This document shows, piece by piece, positions 15,505 through 23,885 of a stretch of DNA of 39,462 nucleotides; the stretch's first letter is position 1; each line of letters starts with the position of its first letter. Below the pieces are notes generated by a model. It searched no databases and was not told the DNA's origin. It worked only from the letters and a program-made list of their open reading frames with translations. A program made the translations under genes and the position numbers. This DNA comes from Bradyrhizobium manausense. GTDB taxonomy: Bacteria; Pseudomonadota; Alphaproteobacteria; Rhizobiales; Xanthobacteraceae. The stretch covers positions 1-39,462 of the forward strand of contig NZ_JAFCKB010000035.1 of the NCBI RefSeq assembly GCF_018130615.1. The letters run 5' to 3'.

Positions 15505-16383
15505 ATGACCTCCGATGTAGATGAAGCGCCGAAGGAAATCTCGGAGGTTACGCGCCGCGCCGTTATCGACCATTTCAGCATTGCGAAGCTGAGTTGGGCC
15601 GGCCGGCTGCAGGACGACGAATTTCTGGCAAGACTTTACGACTTATCGAAGCTGCCGTCCTTTGACCATCGCTATCAAGATGCCGCCGGCGACATCTATC
15701 AGCACTGTGTACGTAATAGCGACTGGGAGAGCGACTGGGTCTTCTACGATCGCCGGTTCAATTTGATGTACGGACCGGATGCCGAATTTCTCCGCTTTCT
15801 CTGCGAGACCGTGCACCCGGTCGTACGGCCCGCCGACGATGAAGTATCGACGCTCGTGCGCGTCTATAACGAGGCGCTGACGCCTGACGGCTATCAAGTG
15901 GTGGCCGGAAAGACGATTTCCGGCAAACCAATCTTTATCGCGCAATCCGCCCGCCGCGCGGTCGTCTTCGAGGAGCCGACCGGCTGGCAGAAAGTCGACC
16001 GCCAGCTCCAGGAGATGCGGCTTCGGCTCGATAGCGCCGAGACGGAGGAGCAATATCAAGGCGTCGGGCTGCTCTGCCGCGAGGCGCTGATCTCCGTGGC
16101 GCAGGAGGTTTACGATCCCGCCCAGCATCCGCTCATCGACGACAAGACCCCGAGCGACACCGACGCCAAGCGGATGCTGGAGGCAATTTTCGAAGCGGAG
16201 CTGAAAGGCTCAAGCAACGAAGAGGCCCGCGCTCACGCCAAGGCGGCGGTCCGCCTGGCCTTGGCGCTCCAGCACAAGCGGTTCGCCGATTTTAGAACCG
16301 CCGCGCTCTGCGCCGAAGGGACTTGGTCGGTCGTGAACATGCTCGCAATCATCGCCGGCCGGAGAGGCCGGCGCCTCACGTAG
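15505..16383 (+). CDS. AbiJ-NTD3 domain protein (abortive infection)
   Basis: A 292-residue protein whose first part matches the AbiJ N-terminal domain 3 pattern: EVTRRAVIDHF, WAGRLQDDEFLARLYDL, DWVFYDRRFN and FLRFLCETVHPVVRP. The C-terminal half (GLLCREALISVAQEVYD, later ALQHKRFADFRTAALCAE) is a helical domain often joined to it. AbiJ proteins are abortive-infection factors of unknown biochemistry. AGGA at 15496-15499, 5 nt before the ATG at 15505, decides the start; ATG 15490 lacks a site. It is operonic with the TIR gene. Its 3' end overlaps the convergent XRE gene by 8 bp. Confidence 0.8.
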   Translation: MTSDVDEAPKEISEVTRRAVIDHFSIAKLSWAGRLQDDEFLARLYDLSKLPSFDHRYQDAAGDIYQHCVRNSDWESDWVFYDRRFNLMYGPDAEFLRFLCETVHPVVRPADDEVSTLVRVYNEALTPDGYQVVAGKTISGKPIFIAQSARRAVVFEEPTGWQKVDRQLQEMRLRLDSAETEEQYQGVGLLCREALISVAQEVYDPAQHPLIDDKTPSDTDAKRMLEAIFEAELKGSSNEEARAHAKAAVRLALALQHKRFADFRTAALCAEGTWSVVNMLAIIAGRRGRRLT

Positions 16384-17122
16384 TCTTCGGCCCGGACGGT
16401 AACGTCACCACGCGGCGATCGACCATCAGGTGCCGCCGCTTCGCCGCGCCGGGGTCGGTGAGCCGCGGCGTGATCGAGACGACCGCGACCTTCCAGTCGG
16501 GCAAACGATCTTGCGGAGCCGGCATCACCCCCGACAGGACGGTCAGGCCCCGTCGTTCGAGGTCGCCGACACAGGCAAGGATGTCGTTGTAGAGGTCGCG
16601 CCGACCCCGCTCGGACGGCGGGGGATCGGCGATATCCGACAGGATAAATGACGCGAGATCGAGCCATTCCTGCAAACCTGCGATGTCATCTTCATAGACG
16701 TCGGACACCTCCGGACGATGAATCAGGACGGCATCACAACGCGCGGCGTCGCGAACAGCGCGATGCGTCGTCATCGGCCCGACCGGGACGATTTCAAGAT
16801 GGGAATAGGTCTCCACCAGGCTGGCGGCCGCTTCCTCGGCGCCCAATGGCAGGCGGGGGGCCGTGAAATATCCCGCCTCATATCCGAATGCCTGAGCGAT
16901 CCTATCCAGAGCGTCGTCGCTCACGCGCTCGCCGCGTTCGATGCGCTCAACGGTCGAGACCGAGACACGCGCGAAGTCGGCGAGTGTCGTCGTCTTCCAT
17001 TGCCGCAGGCCGCGGTTCCAGCGCACCACGAATGCCACCAGTTCGAACGGCGGCGCCGTCGGGACGTCGATTGGCCTCTCTGGCAGTTGTGTGATCTTGT
17101 CCAACAGGTCTTGGGTCGTCAT
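16376..17122 (-). CDS. XRE-family HTH regulator with C-terminal domain
   Basis: A 248-residue protein. The N-terminal third carries an XRE-type helix-turn-helix (TLADFARVSVSTVERIERGERV, about residues 46-67). The C-terminal part has no recognised enzyme motif and may sense a ligand (DAVLIHRPEVSDVYEDD, later WKVAVVSITPRL). The start at 17122 is chosen because AAAGGAG lies 9 nt upstream; ATG at 17128 would leave only 3 nt. It is convergent with the TIR/AbiJ pair and next to the broken SRAP gene. It may control one of the neighbouring defence modules, but no operator is evident. Confidence 0.78.
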   Translation of the reverse strand: MTTQDLLDKITQLPERPIDVPTAPPFELVAFVVRWNRGLRQWKTTTLADFARVSVSTVERIERGERVSDDALDRIAQAFGYEAGYFTAPRLPLGAEEAAASLVETYSHLEIVPVGPMTTHRAVRDAARCDAVLIHRPEVSDVYEDDIAGLQEWLDLASFILSDIADPPPSERGRRDLYNDILACVGDLERRGLTVLSGVMPAPQDRLPDWKVAVVSITPRLTDPGAAKRRHLMVDRRVVTLPSGPKTT

Positions 17123-17213
17123 CGGCATGGGCTCCTTTCATGGCCGAAAGGATGCACGATCCTCGCCGGCCAAAAGAGCCCGGAAAATCCTTCAGGCGTG
17201 GGAAGTTCAAAGC

Positions 17214-17806
17214 TCATGCGCGTCCCTCGCGCACAGTCTGGACCACCAGCCCGCCCGCGGCGAGCGGTCGAAGCAGTTCATCCTCAGGTTTTGTGAGGTG
17301 AATCCAAGCCGCCCAATCTTCGGGTCGGAGCACCAGGATCTGGCGATCGTGATAGGGCTCCATATCCGCGCCGGGCGCGGTCGTCAGCATTGTGAAGGCC
17401 GGCGGATGATTGCCGTGACCCTCGCGCCAGATGCCGGCAATTGCCATGAAGGGCGCGCAATTCAGGGTAAACCGATGCTTGGTCTTCGGATATTTCTTGC
17501 CGGTGAATTCGAAGAAGGCTGATGCAGGAATGAGGCAACGGTTGCTATTATCGAACTGCCGTCCCTTGGACCTGAAATTGAATACCGGCCCGCCCCGAGC
17601 GCCGGAGGGCGGGAAGCTTAAATTCATCGGCACGAGTTCGATTCCGTTATAGGCCGCGCGCATGACCGGCGCGGTCTCGTTGATCCGCACGTCATCGGAC
17701 GCGGCAGGTCGAGTTCGCTCTGCCGGGTCGGAATGCCGAGCGAGAGCTCCAGCATCATCCGGCAGTATTCAGCCCAGCGAATGTGTCGCTCGTAGTCGTT
17801 ACACAT
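17214..17806 (-). pseudogene. SRAP (YedK/HMCES-type) gene broken by a frameshift
   Basis: SRAP proteins shield abasic sites in single-stranded DNA through a covalent link to Cys2. The N-terminal part begins MCNDYE at 17806 with the required Cys2 and runs to about residue 37. The rest (VRINETAPVM, later FFEF and YHDRQILVL with the expected Glu and His) continues in another frame. Adding one base at about 17690-17705 would join the halves into a protein of about 197 residues. As it stands, no complete SRAP protein can be made, so this is a recent pseudogene or a sequencing error. A second, intact SRAP gene lies at 35041-35766. Confidence 0.8.
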
Positions 17807-17942
17807 CCTTGCCATGTAGCAACGAGCAGACCGGACGGGAGGGGGACCGCCGCTGATCTGCCAGACGCCCGATCGCCATCAGCCTATCGCGGCCATAAAT
17901 TACAGCTATAAGATATGCGCCATATTTTGGCCATGATTAAGG

Positions 17943-17953
17943 TAATACTATTA
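17943..17953. promoter_or_regulatory. Candidate operator: 11-bp palindrome
   Basis: TAATACTATTA is a perfect palindrome around a central C, 21 nt before the start codon of a small XRE regulator and inside an unusually A/T-rich stretch (about 17895-17960). The placement fits an autoregulatory operator overlapping the promoter. This is inference from position only. Confidence 0.35.
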
Positions 17954-17974
17954 TCTTGGAACCGAGGATGGGAA

Positions 17975-18250
17975 ATGCCGCTCAATCTTTCCAATAGTCA
18001 GGCGCTGGGCCGCACCTACGCGGCCGCGCGTATGATGGCGGGTCTGGATCAGGGAGGGCTCGCGGCCCAGGCCGGCATTTCTGCAGGCACGGTTTCCAAC
18101 GTCGAGCGTGGGCGGGATTCCAGACCTGAGACACTGAAAGCAATCCGTCTCGCCCTGAATCGGGAAGGGGTCTTGATTGGATTCAGCCGCAACAACGGCT
18201 TGGCGACGGTGTCGATCGCTTTTGCTGCCGATGATTCAGATGAGGAGTGA
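17975..18250 (+). CDS. Small XRE-family HTH regulator
   Basis: A 91-residue protein that is nearly all a Cro/C1-type helix-turn-helix domain (GLAAQAGISAGTVSNVERGRDSRPETLKAI, about residues 28-57), with a short acidic tail (DDSDEE). GAGG at 17964-17967 is 7 nt before the ATG at 17975, which decides the start over the in-frame ATG at 17915. It is the first gene of four closely spaced plus-strand genes and probably regulates them, possibly through the palindrome at 17943-17953. The N-terminal sequence is typical of regulators in mobile and defence operons. Confidence 0.8.
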   Translation: MPLNLSNSQALGRTYAAARMMAGLDQGGLAAQAGISAGTVSNVERGRDSRPETLKAIRLALNREGVLIGFSRNNGLATVSIAFAADDSDEE

Positions 18251-18254
18251 TGTC

Positions 18255-18536
18255 ATGCGTACCTATTTTGGAGAGTTCAACCGCGTCGTCGGCGACAGCA
18301 TCCGCAACGCAAAGAAAATTTTGCGATCCTGGGGTCTCGACGTCGAATCGATCCCGCACAGGACCGCGCTGCGGATCGAGCGGCCGGAGGATATGTCGTG
18401 GGCCGATTTCAAGCGCGCGATCCGCGCTGTGCTGCAGCCCCGTCGCGGATCAGTGATGATCTCAAGCGAGTCCACCGGGCGGACCTACGTCTGCAGCAAT
18501 CGCGGCAACCAGCCCGGTGCTTTCCAGCGTCAGTGA
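18255..18536 (+). CDS. Small hypothetical protein (93 aa)
   Basis: A 93-residue protein (MRTYFGEFNRVVGDS...) with a C-terminal motif RRGSVMISSESTGRTYVCSNRGN that looks conserved in rhizobial mobile regions. It starts 4 nt after the XRE stop codon, and GGAG at 18244-18247 is 7 nt upstream, so the two are tightly coupled. There is no membrane segment or catalytic motif. It could be a partner or antitoxin-like component of the operon; there is no direct evidence for that. Confidence 0.65.
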   Translation: MRTYFGEFNRVVGDSIRNAKKILRSWGLDVESIPHRTALRIERPEDMSWADFKRAIRAVLQPRRGSVMISSESTGRTYVCSNRGNQPGAFQRQ

Positions 18537-18550
18537 GGAGGGACTCGGCG

Positions 18551-19432
18551 ATGCTGGCCTTTCACGAAACCGAGACGTGCGAGGGCATCATCCAGCACCT
18601 TGAGCAACGCGAGCGCGTGCCGCGCTCGGACGTGCAGATCCGCGACAGGGGGAGCGAGACGTCGGCGGATGCCCGCGTCGAGATGACGTTCCGTCTGGGC
18701 GGCCAGCTCTATGCCCTGGAGCACACAGGCATCGAGCCGTTCGACGGCTTCATGGCGCACCAGAATCGCGCATCGTCACTGTTCCTGCCGCTTCAGGCGG
18801 CTGCGACTGCATCGCTGAGCGCCATGCTGGCCGACGGCGTCGTCATCGAAATGCACCTGCCGGTCGACGCCTTCACGAACCGCAAGATGCCCGAGGTCCG
18901 CGCCATTCAGATCGCGTTGCTCACATGGATCACCGCCACCGCGCCGACGCTGCCGCCACGACGCTATGCCGACTATCGGGGCACGCTGGTGACAACCCAG
19001 CCGACCGGCGTGCCGTTCCAGGTGTCGCTGGTGCGGTTCGCCGGCATCGCCGGCATGGAGGGCCGCTTCCAGCTCAAGCATCTGACGCGCGGCGCCGAGA
19101 CGCCACGGGTAGAGCGCATCGCGCGCGCCTGCGAAAAGAAGTTTCCCAAGCTCGCCCGCTGGAAACAGTCGGATGCCGCCCGGACCGTTCTCGTGTTCGA
19201 GGACAATGACGTGCAGCTCACCAATGTCTCCAGCGTCACTGAGGCTTACCTGCCGCTCGCCACCGTCCGCGCCGACGCGCCGGACGAGACCTACCTGGTC
19301 TCGACCTGCACGTCGCCCTGGTACGCCTGGCCGGTTTTGGTCGATGGCCGGAGCTATTTCGACCTCGCGGCGATCAGCCACCCCATTCATTTCGAGATGG
19401 ACGCCAGCGGCCGTCTCCTCACACCAGCGTGA
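18551..19432 (+). CDS. Hypothetical protein of the XRE-DUF2971 operon
   Basis: A 293-residue soluble protein. Residues 43-65 (VEMTFRLGG, then LYALEHTGIEPF) carry spaced Glu residues on predicted beta strands, a weak resemblance to a nuclease-like core that cannot be confirmed by eye. The rest (EMHLPVDAF, RIARACEKKFPKLARW, VLVFEDNDV) has a restriction-enzyme-like flavour but no definite match. GGAGGG about 9 nt upstream supports the ATG at 18551. It starts 14 nt after the preceding gene and ends 10 nt before the DUF2971 gene. Function unknown. Confidence 0.65.
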   Translation: MLAFHETETCEGIIQHLEQRERVPRSDVQIRDRGSETSADARVEMTFRLGGQLYALEHTGIEPFDGFMAHQNRASSLFLPLQAAATASLSAMLADGVVIEMHLPVDAFTNRKMPEVRAIQIALLTWITATAPTLPPRRYADYRGTLVTTQPTGVPFQVSLVRFAGIAGMEGRFQLKHLTRGAETPRVERIARACEKKFPKLARWKQSDAARTVLVFEDNDVQLTNVSSVTEAYLPLATVRADAPDETYLVSTCTSPWYAWPVLVDGRSYFDLAAISHPIHFEMDASGRLLTPA

Positions 19433-19442
19433 CGGCGATCCC

Positions 19443-20432
19443 ATGTCCGAAACCGACCCTCCCGACTACAGCCGTGTGCCGTTGCCGCCGCAGCTTCAAC
19501 AGGCCATCGAGACCTTCAAGGGCTGGACGAGCCAGCATCTGCTATCCGAGCAGAACAACAGCACGATTACGCAGACTCTTTATCATTACACCGACGTGCG
19601 CGGTCTCAAGGGCATCCTCGAAGCCGGACAGATCTGGTTCACCGACTACCGCCACCTCAACGATCCCAGCGAACTGACCCACGGCATCGATATGGCCCGC
19701 GATGTGGCGCACCACATTGCCACCGGAGCGGATGGCCGGGTCCGGCTGTTTCTCGACTACTTCCTCGATCTCTTTCGGCACGATAATTTTGCACCGAGCC
19801 TGGAATTCTTCATCGCCTGTTTCAGCCGCGCACGGGACGATCTCGGGCAGTGGCGCGCCTATGCGGACAATGGACGCGGCGTCGCAATCGGGCTTTCCCC
19901 CTCGCTGTTCGCTGTCGCCGATGCCCCGCCGCCCGGTCAACTCCCGGAGTTTGTCGGGCCGGTGCGCTACAGTCTCGCCGATGTATGCGGCCGGCATGAA
20001 GCCTGTCTCGAAGAAGCCGCGGCGATCTTTCTCGCGTCCGCTGACGCCAACGCCGATTTATTGGCTGACAAATCTATCGGCATCCCCTTCATGGACCAGT
20101 TCGTCCGCGAGATCATCGCTTCGCCGCTCATCTGGAATTGTCTGACCTCGAAGCACCCTGCTTATGAACACGAGCAGGAGGTTCGCCTGGTGATGATGGG
20201 AACGCCGGCCACCGTCTCGCCCTTCGTCACCACGCGCTTTCGCGGCAGCGAGATCGTTCCCTACATTGCCCAACCAATGCCGCTCCGCGTTCAACACAAG
20301 ATCGCCGAAATCGTCGTCGGTCCCGCGGCGCCGCCTGACACGGAGCGGACGGTGCGCACCATGCTCCGTTCGATCGGCATCGACTGGAGCTTCCCGATCA
20401 GCCGATCCGACATTCCCTATAGGGCATCGTAA
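19443..20432 (+). CDS. DUF2971 domain protein
   Basis: A 329-residue protein with the DUF2971 pattern: LYHYTDVRGLKGILEAGQIWFTD (residues 46-68) with HLNDPSE at 71-77, then FIACFSRARDDLGQWRAYADNGRGVAIGL, and EVRLVMM in the C-terminal half. The family is uncharacterised and common in defence-linked regions. Its opening 'YHYT...IL...LWFT...NDPSE' layout recalls ADP-ribosyltransferase folds such as DarT, but that likeness is my inference. It is the last gene of the four-gene XRE operon, which suggests it is the effector. Confidence 0.82.
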   Translation: MSETDPPDYSRVPLPPQLQQAIETFKGWTSQHLLSEQNNSTITQTLYHYTDVRGLKGILEAGQIWFTDYRHLNDPSELTHGIDMARDVAHHIATGADGRVRLFLDYFLDLFRHDNFAPSLEFFIACFSRARDDLGQWRAYADNGRGVAIGLSPSLFAVADAPPPGQLPEFVGPVRYSLADVCGRHEACLEEAAAIFLASADANADLLADKSIGIPFMDQFVREIIASPLIWNCLTSKHPAYEHEQEVRLVMMGTPATVSPFVTTRFRGSEIVPYIAQPMPLRVQHKIAEIVVGPAAPPDTERTVRTMLRSIGIDWSFPISRSDIPYRAS

Positions 20433-20884
20433 GCCGGTCCGGGAAGTGATGGACTGGACCGACGGAGCGAGAAAAGAAAAGCATGGTCAACAGTTAGATG
20501 TCGCTGGACTAAGTGCTGTACTGCCGGCATCGGAACCTAAGAGCCTCCGCACGCGCAATAGTAAAAGCGCAGTAGCAACAAACGTGACTGGACGATCCGG
20601 CTCTTCTCTGCAGCATCAGTGTTCTGACCACCAGCAAGGACGTGCGGCGTGGCTTCGAGGTTCAAGCCAAATTGGGCTTCGCGGCTCATCCGGTTGCTTC
20701 TTAAGTCGAGAACAAGTTTTGGAGAGCCAGCGCAACTCCGGCAACAATGCGCTCCATCGTTTTCTTCTCATCGACAGCATTTAGTTCCGCGGTGAGCTCT
20801 CGAATTGCGAGTTCTCCGTTGCGTAGACGTGTTCTTACTTGTCTACTCTCCGCTTCCAAACGGCCGCACACAGTGGGAAACGGG
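20433..20884. other. 452-bp gap with one weak minus-strand frame
   Basis: No plus-strand gene is convincing. The start codon of the next gene is set at 20885, and the open frame before it (20747-20884) has poor composition. The only protein-like stretch is a short minus-strand frame at 20701-20871, listed separately. No terminator or promoter was identified. Confidence 0.35.
20701..20871 (-). CDS. Possible small coiled-coil protein or remnant (56 aa)
   Basis: Reading the minus strand from GTG 20871 (or TTG 20859) gives a helical, charged sequence with LEAESRQVRTRLRNGELAIR and RELTAELNAVDEKKTMERIV, ending in a TAA at 20701-20703. The heptad-like spacing and amino-acid balance look protein-like, unlike the opposite strand. 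There is no ribosome binding site. It may be the 3' end of a lost larger gene or a small protein. Confidence 0.25.
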   Translation of the reverse strand: MCGRLEAESRQVRTRLRNGELAIRELTAELNAVDEKKTMERIVAGVALALQNLFST

Positions 20885-21520
20885 ATGACTCAGCAACAAC
20901 TTAGCAAGATATGGACGGTCGTCGGCCTGTTTCTGCTCTATTACGCGCTGAATACTTGGATTGTTGTTCAGGGCGGGCAAGAGATCTTCGGCGCCAAGTT
21001 GATTGTCGGCAACCGCGTTCCTGCCGCGATGTGGGGCATTCCCCTGAGCTGCATCGTTCTGCTTGTGAATTCCCTGGTTGGACTGCGCTACGCCCAGCGG
21101 ACGCCGCCCGGCCACTGGCACGATCGTATCCCGATCGTCGGCTTCGAAAGCATCGTGACGAACTCGCCGGAAGGCAAGGTTTACCAAGGGGTGATGCTCT
21201 TTCTTCTTTCCCTTCTTCCCGCAGCGGTCCTCATTCATTTCTGGCGCATCTTCAACAGCGCCAAGGTCGTCACGACCGATGATCCGCCAAGGCCCGTGAG
21301 CAGTATCTGGGACTGGTCCGCGCTGGCCAAACTCGATGATCCCGCGCGCATCTGCACCGACCTTATCCGCGAGGGCGGGAAAATGACGTGCGAGAAAAAC
21401 GCCACCCTATTGCCGGGATTGGAGCCAACCCTGTTCGCTGTGTTGACCGCGGTGGCAGTGCTCGCCTTGGTGATACACTGGCGCGCCGTGTTCCGGCGAA
21501 GCCCGAAGCACGTTGAATAG
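20885..21520 (+). CDS. Membrane protein of unknown function
   Basis: A 211-residue inner-membrane protein with four likely hydrophobic helices: residues about 9-26, 46-63, 100-120 and 182-200. A hydrophilic loop (residues 125-180) contains two Cys and faces either side. GGGAAACGGG directly precedes the ATG at 20885. The gene lies 146 nt before a large exported cysteine-rich protein on the same strand, and the two may act together in the envelope. No family recognised. Confidence 0.65.
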   Translation: MTQQQLSKIWTVVGLFLLYYALNTWIVVQGGQEIFGAKLIVGNRVPAAMWGIPLSCIVLLVNSLVGLRYAQRTPPGHWHDRIPIVGFESIVTNSPEGKVYQGVMLFLLSLLPAAVLIHFWRIFNSAKVVTTDDPPRPVSSIWDWSALAKLDDPARICTDLIREGGKMTCEKNATLLPGLEPTLFAVLTAVAVLALVIHWRAVFRRSPKHVE

Positions 21521-21666
21521 GCCAGCCCGCGTTAGCGGCATTTTGAGCTCGACCTAGGCACGGGGGGCTGTGCAAAGCTGTCGACAAGCGGTGTCGCGCC
21601 CCTTGGGCGCTGCATGCGGATACTGTAAGGATCGCAGTTTGCACTCTCTGATTGCGGGGCGAGGCA

Positions 21667-23703
21667 ATGCGTTGGGGTATCTTCCTCCTTCTTGGCGTCC
21701 TCGCGGGCGCTGGCACGTGGTACGCGCTGTCAGGCGATAATCTTCGTGATATCGTCAACACGCATTGGCCTCCGGTGACGTCTGAGCAGCAGCGCCAGAC
21801 CGCGATCGATGGCGCGCTTAGCGCCCTGGAGGCGATGCCGACTCCCAACATCGCCGCGGGCGTCGACGTCAAAACGATCGAGATGATCGCGGGCGAGTTG
21901 CTCAAGGGCAAGGGCGTCACAAAATTGTCGGTCGAGACCGACCGCCAACTCCTAAAGGTGACGGCAGCTTTCGATCTCTCCTTGCGTCCCGAAGACGCGG
22001 GTGACGATCCTCAAAAGCGTGCGTGGATCGAACGCCTCAAGCCACAACTCGCCGGGCGGGCTGAATTCTTCCTGAGCGCCACCACCGCCATGGTCACCGC
22101 ACCAAAGCGCGCCATACAGGTGAAACTCCTGCCGGCATTCAAATCGCTTCACATCGACAAGATAACGCTCGCGGAGCGTTACGATGTCACCGCTGCCGGC
22201 GCGTTCCTTGCGAGCCTTCTCGAGAGTTATGCCGACAATATCATCGGCACGCTGACGAACGCGCCGGTCCTCAATGCCGAGTTGCCCGCCAGCCTTCAGG
22301 ATCAATTCGATCCGTCTGGGCCGATCAAAATCAACCCTGCATCCGGGAGCAGTTTCAAGCTCACGCTTTCGTCGCAACCCGTCCGCAGCCCCTACGAACT
22401 CGGAAGCGCAACGTTACTCATCGACAACAGCCGCGTGATAGTGCTTGCGCAACTCACGCCGCCCGCGAACACGTTAACCGCAAAGACGGCGTCGAAGGGA
22501 GCGTTCAGCGATCTTGCTGCCGGCTTCACGCGCCGCATGTCTGATGGATTTGATCTTCGCGAGGTATCAACCGGCGCGTGGGTTGCGGTTGCGAAGGCGC
22601 TGATTGCCGACACCTTCAACAGCGCATTCGCACAAGCACAGGCTTGCATCGCAGGTACGGGCGCCATCCCGAAGCAGACCTTCGAGCAGAAGATCCCTAC
22701 ACCGGACGCCTCGGCAATTGATTGCACTCCGAGGGGCGACTGTACGCCGACCCAGGCGTGCGATCTCAAAGAGGACACACGAGATTGCCGCCGTTCTCGC
22801 AACTGCCAGCACAATCATGATACGCGTGAGTGCCGCAAATGCGTCGTGGGCGTCTGCGCCAATGATCCGATTTGCGAAGCGGCGAAAGCTTCGCAAAACG
22901 CCATCTATGACGCGGATTATACAGCCTGCGTAAATTTGGGTCCCATCTATGATGCTGCCTGCGAAGCCCAAAAGGCGACCCAGAATGGGCTCTATGCCAC
23001 GCAGAAGGCTCAGTGCGAGGCGGAAAAGTCGACCAAGAAGCTCGCCTGCGAAGCGGAGAAGACGGGCCGCAAGTTGGCTTGCGAGACGTATAAAGGGGCG
23101 GTTGACGCACTCCATCGCACCGGCAATGTCGGAAACTTTGACGGCAGCATTTCTGGCACGGGTGATCTTAGGATATGTTTCCGCGACGTGGCATTCGCCC
23201 CGGACCTCGCTAAGCTTTCAATGAAGCTTGAAACGACCGGCTCAGTAAGCCTCGATACCAGCTTCAAATTTACGCCGCTCGATGTCGCGGGCCACATTCT
23301 CTGTCAGTTGCCGTGGACGGCGGACAAGAATATTCGCGTGACCGTACCGTCCCAGTCGATTGGCGTTGATGTTACCCTGGCACGCTCGCCTGGTGAGCCC
23401 GAATACCGTGGGCAGTTGAAGGCGTCTCCCATTCGCTTACACTTCGAGCCGAGCCCAACGTCGCTCGTCCTTCAGAACATTAATTTCTACTTGGCCTGTC
23501 CGGTCACGGCGCAACTGGTCAACGGCATGACACTCAACTTGGCGCCCTTTGTTCCGGAACTCCTGAAGGACTACACGCACACCCTCGATCCAATCGATTT
23601 CTCGTTTGTCCCGACGATTCCAGATCAGCCGCTGTTCGGACGGACCATCAAGCCCACAGCGTCCGAGACCCCCAAGGCCTTGATCGTTTCCGGTGCACCT
23701 TAA
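21667..23703 (+). CDS. Large cysteine-rich envelope protein, unknown family
   Basis: A 678-residue protein. An N-terminal signal anchor (WGIFLLLGVLAGAGTWYAL) precedes a beta-rich domain (about residues 90-310). The central region (about 327-472) holds 15 Cys, first as CTPRGDCTPTQACD-like spacing and then as CEAQK/CEAEK repeats of about 11 residues. A second beta-rich domain (about 490-678) follows. The two outer domains have the alternating pattern of lipid-binding TULIP-like or DUF4403-like folds, but that is a guess. The Cys-rich part would need the oxidising periplasm. GAGG precedes ATG 21667; TTG 21652 is an alternative. Function unknown. Confidence 0.65.
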   Translation: MRWGIFLLLGVLAGAGTWYALSGDNLRDIVNTHWPPVTSEQQRQTAIDGALSALEAMPTPNIAAGVDVKTIEMIAGELLKGKGVTKLSVETDRQLLKVTAAFDLSLRPEDAGDDPQKRAWIERLKPQLAGRAEFFLSATTAMVTAPKRAIQVKLLPAFKSLHIDKITLAERYDVTAAGAFLASLLESYADNIIGTLTNAPVLNAELPASLQDQFDPSGPIKINPASGSSFKLTLSSQPVRSPYELGSATLLIDNSRVIVLAQLTPPANTLTAKTASKGAFSDLAAGFTRRMSDGFDLREVSTGAWVAVAKALIADTFNSAFAQAQACIAGTGAIPKQTFEQKIPTPDASAIDCTPRGDCTPTQACDLKEDTRDCRRSRNCQHNHDTRECRKCVVGVCANDPICEAAKASQNAIYDADYTACVNLGPIYDAACEAQKATQNGLYATQKAQCEAEKSTKKLACEAEKTGRKLACETYKGAVDALHRTGNVGNFDGSISGTGDLRICFRDVAFAPDLAKLSMKLETTGSVSLDTSFKFTPLDVAGHILCQLPWTADKNIRVTVPSQSIGVDVTLARSPGEPEYRGQLKASPIRLHFEPSPTSLVLQNINFYLACPVTAQLVNGMTLNLAPFVPELLKDYTHTLDPIDFSFVPTIPDQPLFGRTIKPTASETPKALIVSGAP

Positions 23704-23885
23704 GCAGGCGTTGTGATGGAGTGTTGCTCCTCTGAAGCTCCGTCTGGACAGCTATCTCGAGCCCTGGCCGTCGCTCGCATGAACCAGCGGCACATCAAGC
23801 AATTATTCGGATCATGCAACTACCCATCTTTGAGTGCGCCTTCATGCTCCAATTGAATGGTATTGTTGCTCCTTACCTCCAGAAC

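Noticed and set aside
14606-16383. Thoeris system
   Set aside because: A TIR gene is present but there is no ThsA-type Sir2/SLOG or other known Thoeris effector beside it; the partner is AbiJ-like.
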